Notes under the pieces: generated by a model
The model's database searches: none
What the model was told of the DNA's origin: nothing
Seen by the model: only the letters and a program-made list of their open reading frames with translations
Shown: positions 35,236 to 45,048 of the stretch, one piece after another
Layout of the letters: every line of letters begins with the position of its first letter
Position numbering within the stretch: the stretch's first letter is position 1
DNA from: JBCDHN01 sp965224535
GTDB lineage: Bacteria > Verrucomicrobiota > Verrucomicrobiia > Verrucomicrobiales > DEV007
Direction of reading: 5' to 3'
NCBI GenBank assembly: GCA_965224535.1
Contig: CBDCZR010000019.1
Location: 124,001 to 188,000, forward strand
Length of the DNA stretch: 64,000 bases
Position numbers and translations under genes: made by a program

Positions 35236-37497
35236 ATGGAAGCCATTTTCACCCTCCTCATGCTCATCCTGCTCCAAGCCGTGCTCGGCTTCGACAACCT
35301 GCTCTACATTTCCCTGGAAAGTAAACGCGCGCCGGAGGATCAACAACGGCGGGTGCGCGCCATCGGCATCGGTTTGGCCATCATCCTGCGCATCGTCCTG
35401 TTAGTCGTGCTTTTGAAGGTCATCCACCTCTTCAAGGACCCGATTTTTCCGCCGATCCACACCAGCTTCATCGAGGGCTCGTTCAACATCCACAGCCTCA
35501 TTGTGCTGCTGGGCGGCGCATTCATCATCTACACCGCGGTGAAGGAGATTTTCCACATGCTCATCCTGGAAGAAGCCCACGCCGTCGCCGAGAAACCCAA
35601 GGCGTCGGTCAAAACCGTCATCACGTGGATCGTCATCATGAACCTCGTCTTTTCCTTCGATTCGATCCTGAGCGCGATGGCCCTGACCGACACGGTTTGG
35701 GTGATGGCCACGGCCATTGTTATCAGCGGCGTGATGATGATTTGGCTCTCCGATCACGTCGCGCAATTTCTCCAAAAAAACCGGATGTACGAGGTTCTGG
35801 GGCTCTTCGTGCTCTTCATCGTCGGCATCATGCTGCTTAGCGAAGGTGGGCACCTGGCACACCTCAAATTTTTCGGCCACGCCGTCATGCCGATGACCAA
35901 GGCCACGTTCTACTTCGTCCTTGTCGTGCTGGTGTTGGTGGATGTGGTGCAAGGCCGATACCAGCGGAAACTTGCTTGCCGCACAAGACGCCAGAGCCTC
36001 CCATTCCCAAACCTCACCATCATGAAAATCGCCTGCCTTTCGCCCTTCTTCGCCAGCGCCCTCGCTGCCTTTTCCCCGTTCGCCGGAACTGCTCTCGCAG
36101 CGGACACCGCTCCCCGCCCGAACGTCGTCCTCATCTTCATCGACGACATGGGCTACGGCGACGTCGGGTTCAACGGCGCGACCGTCCCCAAAACGCCGAA
36201 TTTGGACCAAATGGCGGCCGAAGGGATGAAATTCACCGATTTTTACGTCGGTTGCGCGGTTTGCTCCGGCTCGCGAACGGCGCTGTTGACCGGTTGCCAC
36301 TATCAGCGGCTCAGCATGGCGGCCGTGCTCTTCCCGAACAGCAAGCAGGGCCTGCATCCGGATGAGGTGACGCTCGCGGACATGCTTGGCGCCACCGGCT
36401 ACCGCACCGCCTGCGTCGGCAAATGGCACCTCGGCCATCTCCCACCCTGCCTACCCACCTACCAAGGCTTCGACTTCTACTGGGGCATCCCCTACAGCAA
36501 CGACATGTGGATCGATCCGGCCAACAAACTGGCGGATGACATCGTCCTGCGCGATGGGCTGACGCTGGAGCAGGTGAAAGCCGGTCACAAAGGCAAAAAC
36601 GTCGTCCCGATCCTGCGCGACGAAGAGGTGGTGGAGTATCCCGCCGACCAAACCACCATCACCAAGCGCTACACCGAGCACGCCATCCAATTCATCCGGG
36701 AAAAGAGCGAAAAGCCCTTCTTCCTCTACCTGCCGCACACCATGGTGCACCTTCCTCTGGCGGTCTCGGAGGCGTTCGCCGACCCTGACAAAGCCCTCAT
36801 CACCAACGCGATTGAGGAAGTGGACTGGTCGGTCGGCGAAATATTGAAAACGCTGCGCGAAACCGGCCTTGCCGAGAAAACGCTCGTCATTTTCACCAGC
36901 GACAACGGTGCCGCCGTGGGTTCATCCCTGCCTCTTCGCGCCAAAAAGGGCAGCGTCTACGATGGCGGCATTCGCGAGCCCACCCTGATGTGGTGGCCCG
37001 GCAAAATCCCGGCAGGCGCGATTTGTTCCGAGGTCGCCGCATCGATCGACGTGCTCCCCACGTTGGCCGGACTTTGCGGCGGCGCCTTGCCGGAGCGCAA
37101 GATCGACGGCAAAGACATTTGGCCGCTCATGAGCGGGGCAGATGGAGCCAAAAGTCCGCACGAAAACTACGTTCTAATGCACGGCCCCGGCACTGTGAGA
37201 TCCGGCAAATGGAAATTCTACCCCTGGCCGGAAGGAAAGGGAAAACAGCGCGGCGGCCAGCCCAAAGGACCGCCATCGCCCGATCCCGAGCAACTCTACG
37301 ATACCGTAGCCGACATTGGCGAAACAAAGAACCTCGCCGCGCAACATCCCGAGGTGATCGTGCGCCTCCAAGCCGCTTACGACGCTCACATCGCCGAAAT
37401 CAAATCGAACCGGCGGCCCACGGCGCCCTTGGTTCGGCCGGAAGGCGCGATTTCGCCCGAACGTCCCGGCGGAGCGCGAAAGAAAAGGAAAGGATAG
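35236..37497 (+). CDS. TerC-family membrane protein in frame with a sulfatase
   Basis: One uninterrupted frame of 753 codons encodes two proteins that are normally separate. Residues 1 to about 240 are a TerC/YkoY-type integral membrane protein with the acidic membrane motifs VLGFDNLLYIS and VFSFDSILSAM and about seven helices; this family is linked to metal (manganese) handling. A linker (QGRYQRKLACRTRRQSLPF) leads to residue 263, a Met that begins a typical signal peptide (MKIACLSPFFASALAAF) and a complete sulfatase. No stop codon separates them. Either this is a real fusion, or the terC stop was lost and the sulfatase is also made by internal initiation at 36022. The TerC start is ATG 35236, 19 bp after a direct repeat. 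Confidence 0.75.
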   Translation: MEAIFTLLMLILLQAVLGFDNLLYISLESKRAPEDQQRRVRAIGIGLAIILRIVLLVVLLKVIHLFKDPIFPPIHTSFIEGSFNIHSLIVLLGGAFIIYTAVKEIFHMLILEEAHAVAEKPKASVKTVITWIVIMNLVFSFDSILSAMALTDTVWVMATAIVISGVMMIWLSDHVAQFLQKNRMYEVLGLFVLFIVGIMLLSEGGHLAHLKFFGHAVMPMTKATFYFVLVVLVLVDVVQGRYQRKLACRTRRQSLPFPNLTIMKIACLSPFFASALAAFSPFAGTALAADTAPRPNVVLIFIDDMGYGDVGFNGATVPKTPNLDQMAAEGMKFTDFYVGCAVCSGSRTALLTGCHYQRLSMAAVLFPNSKQGLHPDEVTLADMLGATGYRTACVGKWHLGHLPPCLPTYQGFDFYWGIPYSNDMWIDPANKLADDIVLRDGLTLEQVKAGHKGKNVVPILRDEEVVEYPADQTTITKRYTEHAIQFIREKSEKPFFLYLPHTMVHLPLAVSEAFADPDKALITNAIEEVDWSVGEILKTLRETGLAEKTLVIFTSDNGAAVGSSLPLRAKKGSVYDGGIREPTLMWWPGKIPAGAICSEVAASIDVLPTLAGLCGGALPERKIDGKDIWPLMSGADGAKSPHENYVLMHGPGTVRSGKWKFYPWPEGKGKQRGGQPKGPPSPDPEQLYDTVADIGETKNLAAQHPEVIVRLQAAYDAHIAEIKSNRRPTAPLVRPEGAISPERPGGARKKRKG
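36022..37497 (+). other. Sulfatase module of the TerC-sulfatase frame (possible internal start)
   Basis: ATG 36022 starts a 491-aa exported sulfatase: signal peptide to about residue 28, NVVLIFIDDMGYGDVGFNGA (metal Asp pair), and the formylglycine site AVCSGSRTALLTG (Cys 81). The consensus CxPxR Pro is replaced by Gly. KWHLGH and FTSDNGA supply further metal and active-site residues. The C-terminus is basic (GGARKKRKG). If the internal start is used this is an ordinary periplasmic sulfatase; if not, the signal-like segment becomes an eighth membrane helix. Confidence 0.75.
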
Positions 37498-37629
37498 TTG
37501 CAGAATACGCCGCTTAACGTTGCCAAAACCCTCGAACTCGAACCGAAGCCTCACCCGAATCCCCCGTTTCCTAACCCATCCCACGCTAGCACTTGATCCT
37601 GTCGCGAATCTGGCCCTAGTGTCGCCATC

Positions 37630-40600
37630 ATGGCCGATACGTCCCAAGCTACGAAAAACAAGGCAACGCCCAAGCCTAACAAAAACCGCACAGCCACCGC
37701 CGAGCCCGCAAACAAAGCCAAATTCCCCGGCTGGCGCGTCACTTGCAATGGCAACCAACTCGTTGCGGAGTGGGTGGAGGCTCGCATCACTGAGGGCGGC
37801 GTTTTTTACCCGATCACACCTTCCACGGAGGGCGGGGAGCTTTACCAGGGCGCGTTTGCCGATGGGAAGCTGGACGTGTGGGGGAACCAGAAAATCGCGA
37901 TCGAAACCGAGGGCGAGCATGCGGCTCAAGGAGGGGCGACGGCGTTCGCGGTGGCGGGGCATCGGACGGTGAATTTCACCAGCGGACAGGGCATTGTTTA
38001 CGCGATGGAGCAGTATTACCATGCGCCGGGCAAGTGCTCGACGATGGTGCTGGAAATCGGGGCGCGGGCGCTAACGAAGCATGCACTGAACGTGCATTGC
38101 GGCCACGACGATTTTTACGCGGCGCTGGACACTGGTTGGACGATGCTGATGGCGAAAGATGCCCAGCAGGCGGCGGATCAGGCGATCATTTTGCGCAGGG
38201 TGACGGAGCTGAGCCTGAATCCGGGGATGAACATCCAGGATGGGATGCTGACGACGCATAGCGAGCGGACGTATTTCGCGCCGGAGCCGGAGTTGCTGCG
38301 CGAGTTTCTCGGCGCGCCGGATGACATCATCGAGTGCCCGAACGAGACGCAACGCGAGCTTTTTGGGAAAACGCGCCGCCGGGTGCCGGAGATGATGGAT
38401 CTGAAAAATCCCATCCTCCTGGGGCCGGTGCAAAATCAGGAGCACCACATGAATGGCGTGGTTTCGCGCCGCAACAACTGGAACAAGCCGATTTTGCCGA
38501 TGCTGGTGGAGGCGTTTCGCGAGTTTGGCGAGCTGACGGGGCGCGAGTACGATCTGGTGACCCAGTACAAGTGCGAGGACGCCGATACGGTGTTCGTCAG
38601 CCTGGGTTGCGCCGCGGAGAACATTGAGGAGGCCTGCGATTACCTGCGCGATCAACGCAACGCGAAGGTTGGCTCCATTCACATCAACGTGCTGCGTCCG
38701 TTTCCGGAATCAGCGGTGGTGGAGGCGCTACGCGGCAAAAAGGAGGTCATCATCCTGGAGCGCACCGACGAGGGGATGGCCGGCGACAATCCGCTGGGGC
38801 GCGATATCCGCACGGCGCTGGTTAAGGCGGTGCAGGCGCATCAATTTGGCGTGGGGCACACGACGCCGATCGAACCGCAGGAGGTTCCGCGCATTTTTCG
38901 CGGTTCCTACGGCATTGGGTCGCGCGATTTCCGGCCCGAGCACATTTTGGGCGCCTACGAGTTCAGCCAGGGCCAAACCAAGCGCAAGGACGGCAAGAGC
39001 GCGGAGGACGGCGAGACGTATTTCACCGTCGGCATCGACCATCCGTTCGAGGTAAAAAGCAAGGACACGCCCAGTTTGCTGCCGCAAGGCGCAATCGCGG
39101 CCCGGTTTCACTCCATCGGCGGCTGGGGCATGATCACCACCGGCAAAAACCTGGGCGAAATCCTCGGCGACATCGGCAACCAGCTCAGCGAGGCCGATCC
39201 GGAGTACGACGAGCACGGAACGCTGAAGCAGAAGCTGAGCATCATGGCCAACCCCAAGTACGGCAGCGAGAAAAAGGGCGCGCCGACGAATTATTACCTG
39301 GTCGTCGCTCCCGAGCGCGTTCGCGTGAATTGCGAGCTGGATCACGTGGACGTGGTCCTGTGTTGCGATCCCAAGGCGTTCACCCACACCAATCCGCTGG
39401 CCGGTTTGAACAAGGGCGGCTGTTTCGTCTGGGAGAGCAGCGAATCGCCGGAAACCGCCTGGCAGCGCATCCCCAAGCGCTACCGGGAATTTGTGAAAGA
39501 GAACAAAATTCGCATCTTCATCCTGCCGGGGTTCGAAATCGCGCACGATGCCACCGACCGGGCGGATTTGCAGCTTAGGATGCAGGGTAACACCTTCCTG
39601 GGCGCGTTTTTCAAGGTCTCCAGCTTCCTGGACACCTACAACGTCTCGCAGGAGGAATTGCTGGCGCTGGTGAAGCATCAGTACGAGAAAAAATTCGGCC
39701 GGTTCGGCCACGCCGTCGTCGAATCGAACCTTAAGGTCTTCGCCGGCGGGTTGGAGCGCTGCACGGAGATCCACTACGGCGACATGGAGGCTGAGGACCG
39801 CTCGTCAATGCGGCTCGATCCCATCCCGCCGGTCGGCGATCACCAAATTTTGCCGACTTCCGGCTGTTTTTTACCGAACGTGGATGTTTTGCCGAAAAAC
39901 GCGGATCAGCCCGAGCGCGCGCCGGTCATGCGGATGGACAAATTTGACGGCGAATACCGCAACGGGCTCGGTTACCATCAACCCGCCAGCGCCCTGGCCA
40001 GCGTGGGCGTGATGGCCGCCGCATCCGGCCAAACGCAGAGCAAATACGTGGCCCGGCGCGAGACGCCCAAGTACATCGCGGAAAATTGCACCCAGTGCAT
40101 GGAGTGCATTACCGCCTGCCCGGACACGGCCCTTCCCAACACCGCGCAGGAAGTCTCCACCGTGCTGAAAACGGCCATCAACAACTACGTGAGCGACTCC
40201 GGCGACCGCCAAAAGCTGCTGGAGGCGATTCCGGGCATCGAGACCAACGCGCGGGAGAAAATGAACGCCGCCATCGAGGCCAAGGAGAGCGTTCCGTTCG
40301 AGGAAATCGTGCGCGGAGAGGTGGAAGCGCTCAACGGCGGCATCTCCGCCAAAGCCAAGGAGCAGCTAACCGAGATCCTGGGAATTGTGCCCATGGCCTA
40401 CACCAAGGTGCCGGCCATCTTTAAGTCCGTGGAGAAGAAAAAACCGGGGCAAGGCGGCCTGTTCTCCATTTTCGTCAGTGACCTGTGCAAGGGCTGCGGG
40501 GAGTGCGTGGAGCAATGCGGCGACCACAACGCGCTGGTGATGGTTCCCGATACCGAGGAGCTGAATCACGACATCACCACGGCGCAGATTTTCAGCCGCT

Positions 40601-42411
40601 TGTTGCCTGACACGCCCCAAAAATACCTGGGCCTCTACCAGGACGACGCGCCGCAAGATTCGCGCCCCGCGGCCTTGCGGAATCACCTCATGGTGCGCCG
40701 AAATTACGAGGCGCTGGTCTCCGGTGACGGCGCGTGTGCCGGCTGCGGCGAAAAATCGATCCTGCGCGCCATCGCCAGCGTCACGGAGGCCTACATGCGC
40801 CCGCTCTACCACCAAAAAGCCGACCGCCTGCTCGACAAGGCCGACGCGCTGGAAAAAGACGGCGAAGCCAAACTGTCCGCGTTGAAATCCAGCGACCCCG
40901 CGGCCTACGATCTCTTCAAACGCGCCGTGGCCCACGTTTTAATGGGGCTGGGCGGCGAAGATGAGGAAGACACCACCCGGCGGATTGAAGGGAACGGCCC
41001 CATTTCCAACGCGGACGTGGTTAGCGCGCTGGTTAGCACCATGCGGGTCGACGCCTTCAACCATCGCGACCTCCAAGCCGTCGATGGCCGGCTCGCCAAC
41101 GGCCAGAGCGTCATGTTCATGGGCGCCAGCACCGGCTGCAACACCGTCTACGGCTCCACCCCGCCCAGCAACCCGCATCCCTACCCCTGGATGAACAGCC
41201 TCTTCCAGGACGGCGCGACCATTTCCTGGCTTTTGAGCGAAAGCCTCCTCCTCAAGCACGGCCGCCGCTCCGTCGTCCCCGAGCGGCTCGCCACCCGCCT
41301 GTTGGAACGCGACGAAGACGTCCTGACGGCCGACGACTACTTTGACTACACCCACATCACCGACAACCACATGACCGACCAGGAAATCTGCGAGTTGCCC
41401 AAAGTGTGGGTGGTTGGCGGCGATGGCGCGCTGGGCGACATCGGCTTCCAAAACATCTCAAAGGTCATCCTGCAAAACCGGCCGAACGTGAAAGCCATCA
41501 TGCTCGACACCCAGGTTTACAGCAACACCGGCGGCCAAAACTCGGATTCGTCCACCATGCTTGGCGGCTATGACATGAACCAATTCGGCACCGCCTCCCA
41601 GGGTAAGCTGCACGAGAAAAAGAGCGTGGCGGAGGCCTTCACCAGCGGTCACGGCTCGCCCTACGTGGCCCAAGTCAGCATGGCCAACTCAGCTAAGCTC
41701 TACCAATCGATTTTGGAAGGGTTGGAGTATCGCGGCACCGCCTTTTTCCAGAGCTTCACCACCTGCCAGCCGGAACACGGCGTTGCCGACGACATGTCCG
41801 CCCACCAAGCCAAAATGATCCGCGACTCCCGCGGCATGCCGGAATTCGTCTACAACCCGCGCAACGGCGAGTTGGCGCACGAATGCTTCCAACTGAAAGG
41901 CAACCCCAGCCTCAATCGCGACTGGTGGGAAGCCGCCTACAGCGACAAAACCAAGTTCAACTTCACCGTCGCCCACTGGGCCACGACGGAGGCCAGATTC
42001 CGCAAACACCTCAAAAAAATCAGCGAAGGCGAGGCCGCGGATTTGGTGCATCTCGACGACATGTTAGTGATGATCACCCAAGACGACGTCATCTACCGCC
42101 GCGTCTTCGACCCCGAGCATCGCAGCTACGTCCCCGACTTCGGCGTCTACATCCAGCAGGAAGTGAACGGCAAGATGACCTGGCTGGCCGTCAGCCGCCA
42201 AATGGTCCTCTTCGCCGTCGAGCGCAGAAAAGCCTGGCGCATGCTCCAAAGCCGCGCCGGGGTCGAAAACAAGGACTACGCCGCGCAAAAAGCATTGCTG
42301 GCTAAGGTGGATGGCGGCGAGATTTCGCTGGAGGACCTGCGCGCGAAGACAAAGGAGCTTTACCTGGCGGAGTTGGCGGAAATTGACCCGAAACTGGTGA
42401 AAGCGGGGTAG
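37630..42411 (+). CDS. Pyruvate:ferredoxin (flavodoxin) oxidoreductase, extra-long form
   Basis: A 1593-aa single-chain 2-oxoacid:ferredoxin oxidoreductase that converts pyruvate and CoA to acetyl-CoA, CO2 and reduced ferredoxin. The alpha-type domain has YPITPSTEGGELY and ARALTKHALNVHCGH. The gamma domain has GGWGMITTGKNLGE. Two ferredoxin clusters are CTQCMECITACPD (Cys from about 820) and CKGCGECVEQCGD (from about 953). The beta/TPP domain has GACAGCGEKS, GGDGALGDIGFQN (about 1263) and DTQVYSNTGGQ. The usual length is 1170-1200 aa; the excess of about 400 is spread over a longer region after domain II, between the two clusters and in a helical insert near 40790-41000. The order of domains is complete. 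It implies anaerobic or microaerobic carbon metabolism. Confidence 0.9.
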   Translation: MADTSQATKNKATPKPNKNRTATAEPANKAKFPGWRVTCNGNQLVAEWVEARITEGGVFYPITPSTEGGELYQGAFADGKLDVWGNQKIAIETEGEHAAQGGATAFAVAGHRTVNFTSGQGIVYAMEQYYHAPGKCSTMVLEIGARALTKHALNVHCGHDDFYAALDTGWTMLMAKDAQQAADQAIILRRVTELSLNPGMNIQDGMLTTHSERTYFAPEPELLREFLGAPDDIIECPNETQRELFGKTRRRVPEMMDLKNPILLGPVQNQEHHMNGVVSRRNNWNKPILPMLVEAFREFGELTGREYDLVTQYKCEDADTVFVSLGCAAENIEEACDYLRDQRNAKVGSIHINVLRPFPESAVVEALRGKKEVIILERTDEGMAGDNPLGRDIRTALVKAVQAHQFGVGHTTPIEPQEVPRIFRGSYGIGSRDFRPEHILGAYEFSQGQTKRKDGKSAEDGETYFTVGIDHPFEVKSKDTPSLLPQGAIAARFHSIGGWGMITTGKNLGEILGDIGNQLSEADPEYDEHGTLKQKLSIMANPKYGSEKKGAPTNYYLVVAPERVRVNCELDHVDVVLCCDPKAFTHTNPLAGLNKGGCFVWESSESPETAWQRIPKRYREFVKENKIRIFILPGFEIAHDATDRADLQLRMQGNTFLGAFFKVSSFLDTYNVSQEELLALVKHQYEKKFGRFGHAVVESNLKVFAGGLERCTEIHYGDMEAEDRSSMRLDPIPPVGDHQILPTSGCFLPNVDVLPKNADQPERAPVMRMDKFDGEYRNGLGYHQPASALASVGVMAAASGQTQSKYVARRETPKYIAENCTQCMECITACPDTALPNTAQEVSTVLKTAINNYVSDSGDRQKLLEAIPGIETNAREKMNAAIEAKESVPFEEIVRGEVEALNGGISAKAKEQLTEILGIVPMAYTKVPAIFKSVEKKKPGQGGLFSIFVSDLCKGCGECVEQCGDHNALVMVPDTEELNHDITTAQIFSRLLPDTPQKYLGLYQDDAPQDSRPAALRNHLMVRRNYEALVSGDGACAGCGEKSILRAIASVTEAYMRPLYHQKADRLLDKADALEKDGEAKLSALKSSDPAAYDLFKRAVAHVLMGLGGEDEEDTTRRIEGNGPISNADVVSALVSTMRVDAFNHRDLQAVDGRLANGQSVMFMGASTGCNTVYGSTPPSNPHPYPWMNSLFQDGATISWLLSESLLLKHGRRSVVPERLATRLLERDEDVLTADDYFDYTHITDNHMTDQEICELPKVWVVGGDGALGDIGFQNISKVILQNRPNVKAIMLDTQVYSNTGGQNSDSSTMLGGYDMNQFGTASQGKLHEKKSVAEAFTSGHGSPYVAQVSMANSAKLYQSILEGLEYRGTAFFQSFTTCQPEHGVADDMSAHQAKMIRDSRGMPEFVYNPRNGELAHECFQLKGNPSLNRDWWEAAYSDKTKFNFTVAHWATTEARFRKHLKKISEGEAADLVHLDDMLVMITQDDVIYRRVFDPEHRSYVPDFGVYIQQEVNGKMTWLAVSRQMVLFAVERRKAWRMLQSRAGVENKDYAAQKALLAKVDGGEISLEDLRAKTKELYLAELAEIDPKLVKAG

Positions 42412-42596
42412 TTTTCGGACATGTCCGCGAAAGACACTTGCCACGACGAAGTCGTCGCCGCGCTAGTCTCCGGGAGTTTCGGGGCTTTGGCGTGCGGTAT
42501 TGCGGACGAATGCGCGATTGTGTGAATGTCAGGCTGGAGAGAGGGCCGATTCGTTGCTAATCCTTGCATCCCCAGCACTCCCGACTCTGTTGCCGC

Positions 42597-43334
42597 ATGC
42601 CCGTTCCCTCGCCTCGCCATCCGTTCCTGGTCATCGGGCATCGTGGCGCAAAGGGCTTGGCGCCGGAAAACACCGTGCGCGGCGTCGCGGCCGCGATTTC
42701 TGCGGGGGTCGATGGTATCGAGGTGGATGTCCGCTGCGCCCATGGCCGGCTTTGGGTCATCCACGATCACCGGCTGGAGCCGACCACAAACGGAACGGGA
42801 ATCCTGGACGACACTCCGGCTTGCGAACTCCGGAAGCTGGACGCCGGCGAGGGCCAGCCGATCCCCGATTTGGGCGAAATCATCGCCGCAACTGGCGAAA
42901 ATTTGCTGCTGAACGTGGAGCTGAAGGACGTGGCTTCAGCGCCGCTCGTGGTTGGGGCGATTCGCGGCCACATCCGTGCTGATTTCACCCGGTCGGCCCG
43001 CCGTTTCCTCATTTCGTCGTTCTTGCCGGAGGCGTTGCGCGGTGTGCGGGAGCGTGCGCCGGAATTGCGGGTGGGTTTGCTGCCGGAGGATGGGCAAACG
43101 CCGGAGCAGGCCTGGAGGTTAGCCCGCGAGTTAGGCGCGGAGTCGGTTCACGCGCATCACGCTCATGTTTCGCGGGATTTGGTTGATGACGCGCACGCGC
43201 AGGGATTCAAGCTGTTGGCCTACACCGTCAATTCCTACCGGGAGGCCGGAAAATTGCGCGATGAGGACGGTGCGGACGGGATTTTCACCGATTTTCCGGA
43301 CAAAATGCAACCCCTGCGCAGGCCGCTGAGCTAA
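42597..43334 (+). CDS. Glycerophosphodiester phosphodiesterase
   Basis: A 245-aa GDPD-family enzyme that cleaves glycerophosphodiesters to glycerol-3-phosphate and an alcohol. Catalytic residues are seen in IGHRGAKGLAPENT (His 15, Arg 16), GIEVDV (Glu 42, Asp 44) and VIHDHRL (His 56). NVELKD and the closing DGIFTDFPD are also typical. There is no signal peptide, so it is cytoplasmic (UgpQ-like). ATG 42597 was chosen. It lies 36 bp before glpD; the two form a short pathway, head-group release followed by G3P oxidation. Confidence 0.88.
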   Translation: MPVPSPRHPFLVIGHRGAKGLAPENTVRGVAAAISAGVDGIEVDVRCAHGRLWVIHDHRLEPTTNGTGILDDTPACELRKLDAGEGQPIPDLGEIIAATGENLLLNVELKDVASAPLVVGAIRGHIRADFTRSARRFLISSFLPEALRGVRERAPELRVGLLPEDGQTPEQAWRLARELGAESVHAHHAHVSRDLVDDAHAQGFKLLAYTVNSYREAGKLRDEDGADGIFTDFPDKMQPLRRPLS

Positions 43335-43370
43335 TCTCGCCGCAAAGGCCATCCGTCCACGCCCACGCTC

Positions 43371-44864
43371 ATGAACCGCGAAGACATGCTAGAAGCCGCG
43401 ACCGATCCCAACACGGTGTGGGATGTGGCCGTCATCGGCGGCGGCGCGACCGGTTTGGCCTGCGCCATGGATGCCGCGTTGCGCGGCTACCGCACCATCC
43501 TCATCGAGCAGGCCGACTTTGCCAAGGGAACCTCCAGCCGCAGCACCAAGCTCATCCACGGCGGGGTGCGTTACCTGCGCCAGGGCGATGTTGGCCTGGT
43601 GCGCGAAGCCCTGCGCGAGCGCTCTCACATGCTCCACAACGCCTCGGGAATCGTTCGCCCCCTGCCGTTCGTGATTCCCAGCCACAGCCTGTGGGCGCAG
43701 CTTTGGTACGGCACGGGATTGCGGGTTTACGATGCATTGGCCGGCCGGCGCGGGCTGAAACGCTCGGCCTGGCTTTCGCGCACGCAGGTCGCCCAGCGGC
43801 TGCCGAATTTGAAGATGGCCGGCGTGCGGGGCGGCACTTTGTTTTTCGACGCCCAGTTCGACGACACCCGGCTTGCCATCGCCATGGCCCGCACCGCCAA
43901 TTCCTACGGCGCGACGCTGCTCAACTACGCCGCGGCACGGGGGTTTGAGAAAGACGGATCCGGCAAGATCGAGGCTGTTCGGGTCCAAGACGGGCCTTCC
44001 GGGCAGGAATTCTCGCTTCGCGCGCGGATTGCGATCAACGCCACCGGCGTGTTTGGCGATTCCGTGCGGCAAATGGACGATCCCGGCCGGCCAGCCATCA
44101 TTCGGCCGGCGCAGGGCATTCACTTTGTGCTGGAGGCGCGATTTTTGGGGGGAAACTTCGCCCTTCTCATCCCGGAAACCGACGACGGCCGCGTCCTCTT
44201 CGCCATCCCGTGGCACGGCCGGACGTTGGTCGGCACCACCGACACCGAGCGCCCCGTGGCGGAGCTGGAACCGCGGCCGTTGGGGGAGGAGATCGACTAC
44301 CTGCTCGATCACGCCGGACGTTACCTGGCGGCCCGCCCCTCGCGCCGGGATATTCGCAGCGTTTGGGCGGGATTGCGTCCCTTGATCCAGCCGCCGGAGG
44401 AAGACGAAGCCTCCAGCGCGGAGATTTCCCGCGAACACAGCATTTTCGTCTCCAAATCCGGCCTCCTCACCATTGCCGGCGGAAAATGGACCACCTGCCG
44501 GAGCATGGCCGAAGACACCATCGACCGCGCCGCGGAATTGGCCGATTTAGATCGCCGAGAGTGCCGCACGCGCGGCCACAAATTGATCCCGGAACCGGTT
44601 CGCGACGAACCCGCGGCCCCGATTCACGCCGAATTGCCCTACACCCGCACAGACGTGGAAATTGCCGTGGAAAACGAGATGGCCGTGACCCTGGAAGACG
44701 TCCTCGCCCGCCGCACGCGCTCCTTGTTCCTCGATGCCGCGGCAAGCATCAATGCCGCGCCCCGCGTGGCCCGGCAAATGGCGGAATTGCGAGGATCCGG
44801 CGAAGATTGGGCGGAAAGCCAAGTCGTGGAATTCAGCCGCCTGGCGCGAAATTATTTGCCGTAA
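43371..44864 (+). CDS. glpD: Glycerol-3-phosphate dehydrogenase (FAD, aerobic type)
   Basis: A 497-aa flavoprotein that oxidises glycerol-3-phosphate to dihydroxyacetone phosphate at the membrane. The FAD-binding start is DVAVIGGGATGLACAMDAAL (residues 18-37), then the substrate-site motif SSRSTKLIHGGVRYL. FAIPWHGRTLVGTTDTE and SKSGLLTIAGGKWTTCRSM are typical of GlpD. The C-terminal DAO_C part is present. Length is normal. It ends 16 bp before the second 168-bp palindromic element and converges on the PBP1A-like gene. Confidence 0.92.
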   Translation: MNREDMLEAATDPNTVWDVAVIGGGATGLACAMDAALRGYRTILIEQADFAKGTSSRSTKLIHGGVRYLRQGDVGLVREALRERSHMLHNASGIVRPLPFVIPSHSLWAQLWYGTGLRVYDALAGRRGLKRSAWLSRTQVAQRLPNLKMAGVRGGTLFFDAQFDDTRLAIAMARTANSYGATLLNYAAARGFEKDGSGKIEAVRVQDGPSGQEFSLRARIAINATGVFGDSVRQMDDPGRPAIIRPAQGIHFVLEARFLGGNFALLIPETDDGRVLFAIPWHGRTLVGTTDTERPVAELEPRPLGEEIDYLLDHAGRYLAARPSRRDIRSVWAGLRPLIQPPEEDEASSAEISREHSIFVSKSGLLTIAGGKWTTCRSMAEDTIDRAAELADLDRRECRTRGHKLIPEPVRDEPAAPIHAELPYTRTDVEIAVENEMAVTLEDVLARRTRSLFLDAAASINAAPRVARQMAELRGSGEDWAESQVVEFSRLARNYLP

Positions 44865-44880
44865 CGGCCTCTAGCCTAAC

Positions 44881-45048
44881 CTAGGAGGTTGTCGGACTTG
44901 GACCGTCTGGCGGCGAAATTCGAGGTTCGAGCCAAAATTTGCATGAGTTTGAGGACTTTATGAGGACATAAGGGACGAAAACGAAGGGAAATTTGGGCCG
45001 AATCCTCGACTTTCGACGCCGGGCGGGCTAAGTCCGACAGCCTCCTAG
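44881..45048. mobile_element. 168-bp MITE-like palindromic element, copy 2
   Basis: Same length and ends as the copy at 24847-25014, with about 9 differences. Left end CTAGGAGGTTGTCGGACTTG, right end (reverse complement) CTAGGAGGCTGTCGGACTTA. It lies between two convergent genes, as does copy 1, and its terminal CTAG provides the TAG stop of the minus-strand PBP1A-like gene. No coding capacity. Confidence 0.85.

Noticed and set aside
42412..42596. Hairpin near 42443-42455 as a PFOR terminator
   Set aside because: The stem is only about 5 bp and lacks a T-run; it looks like a dispersed palindromic repeat. Nothing else was seen in this gap.
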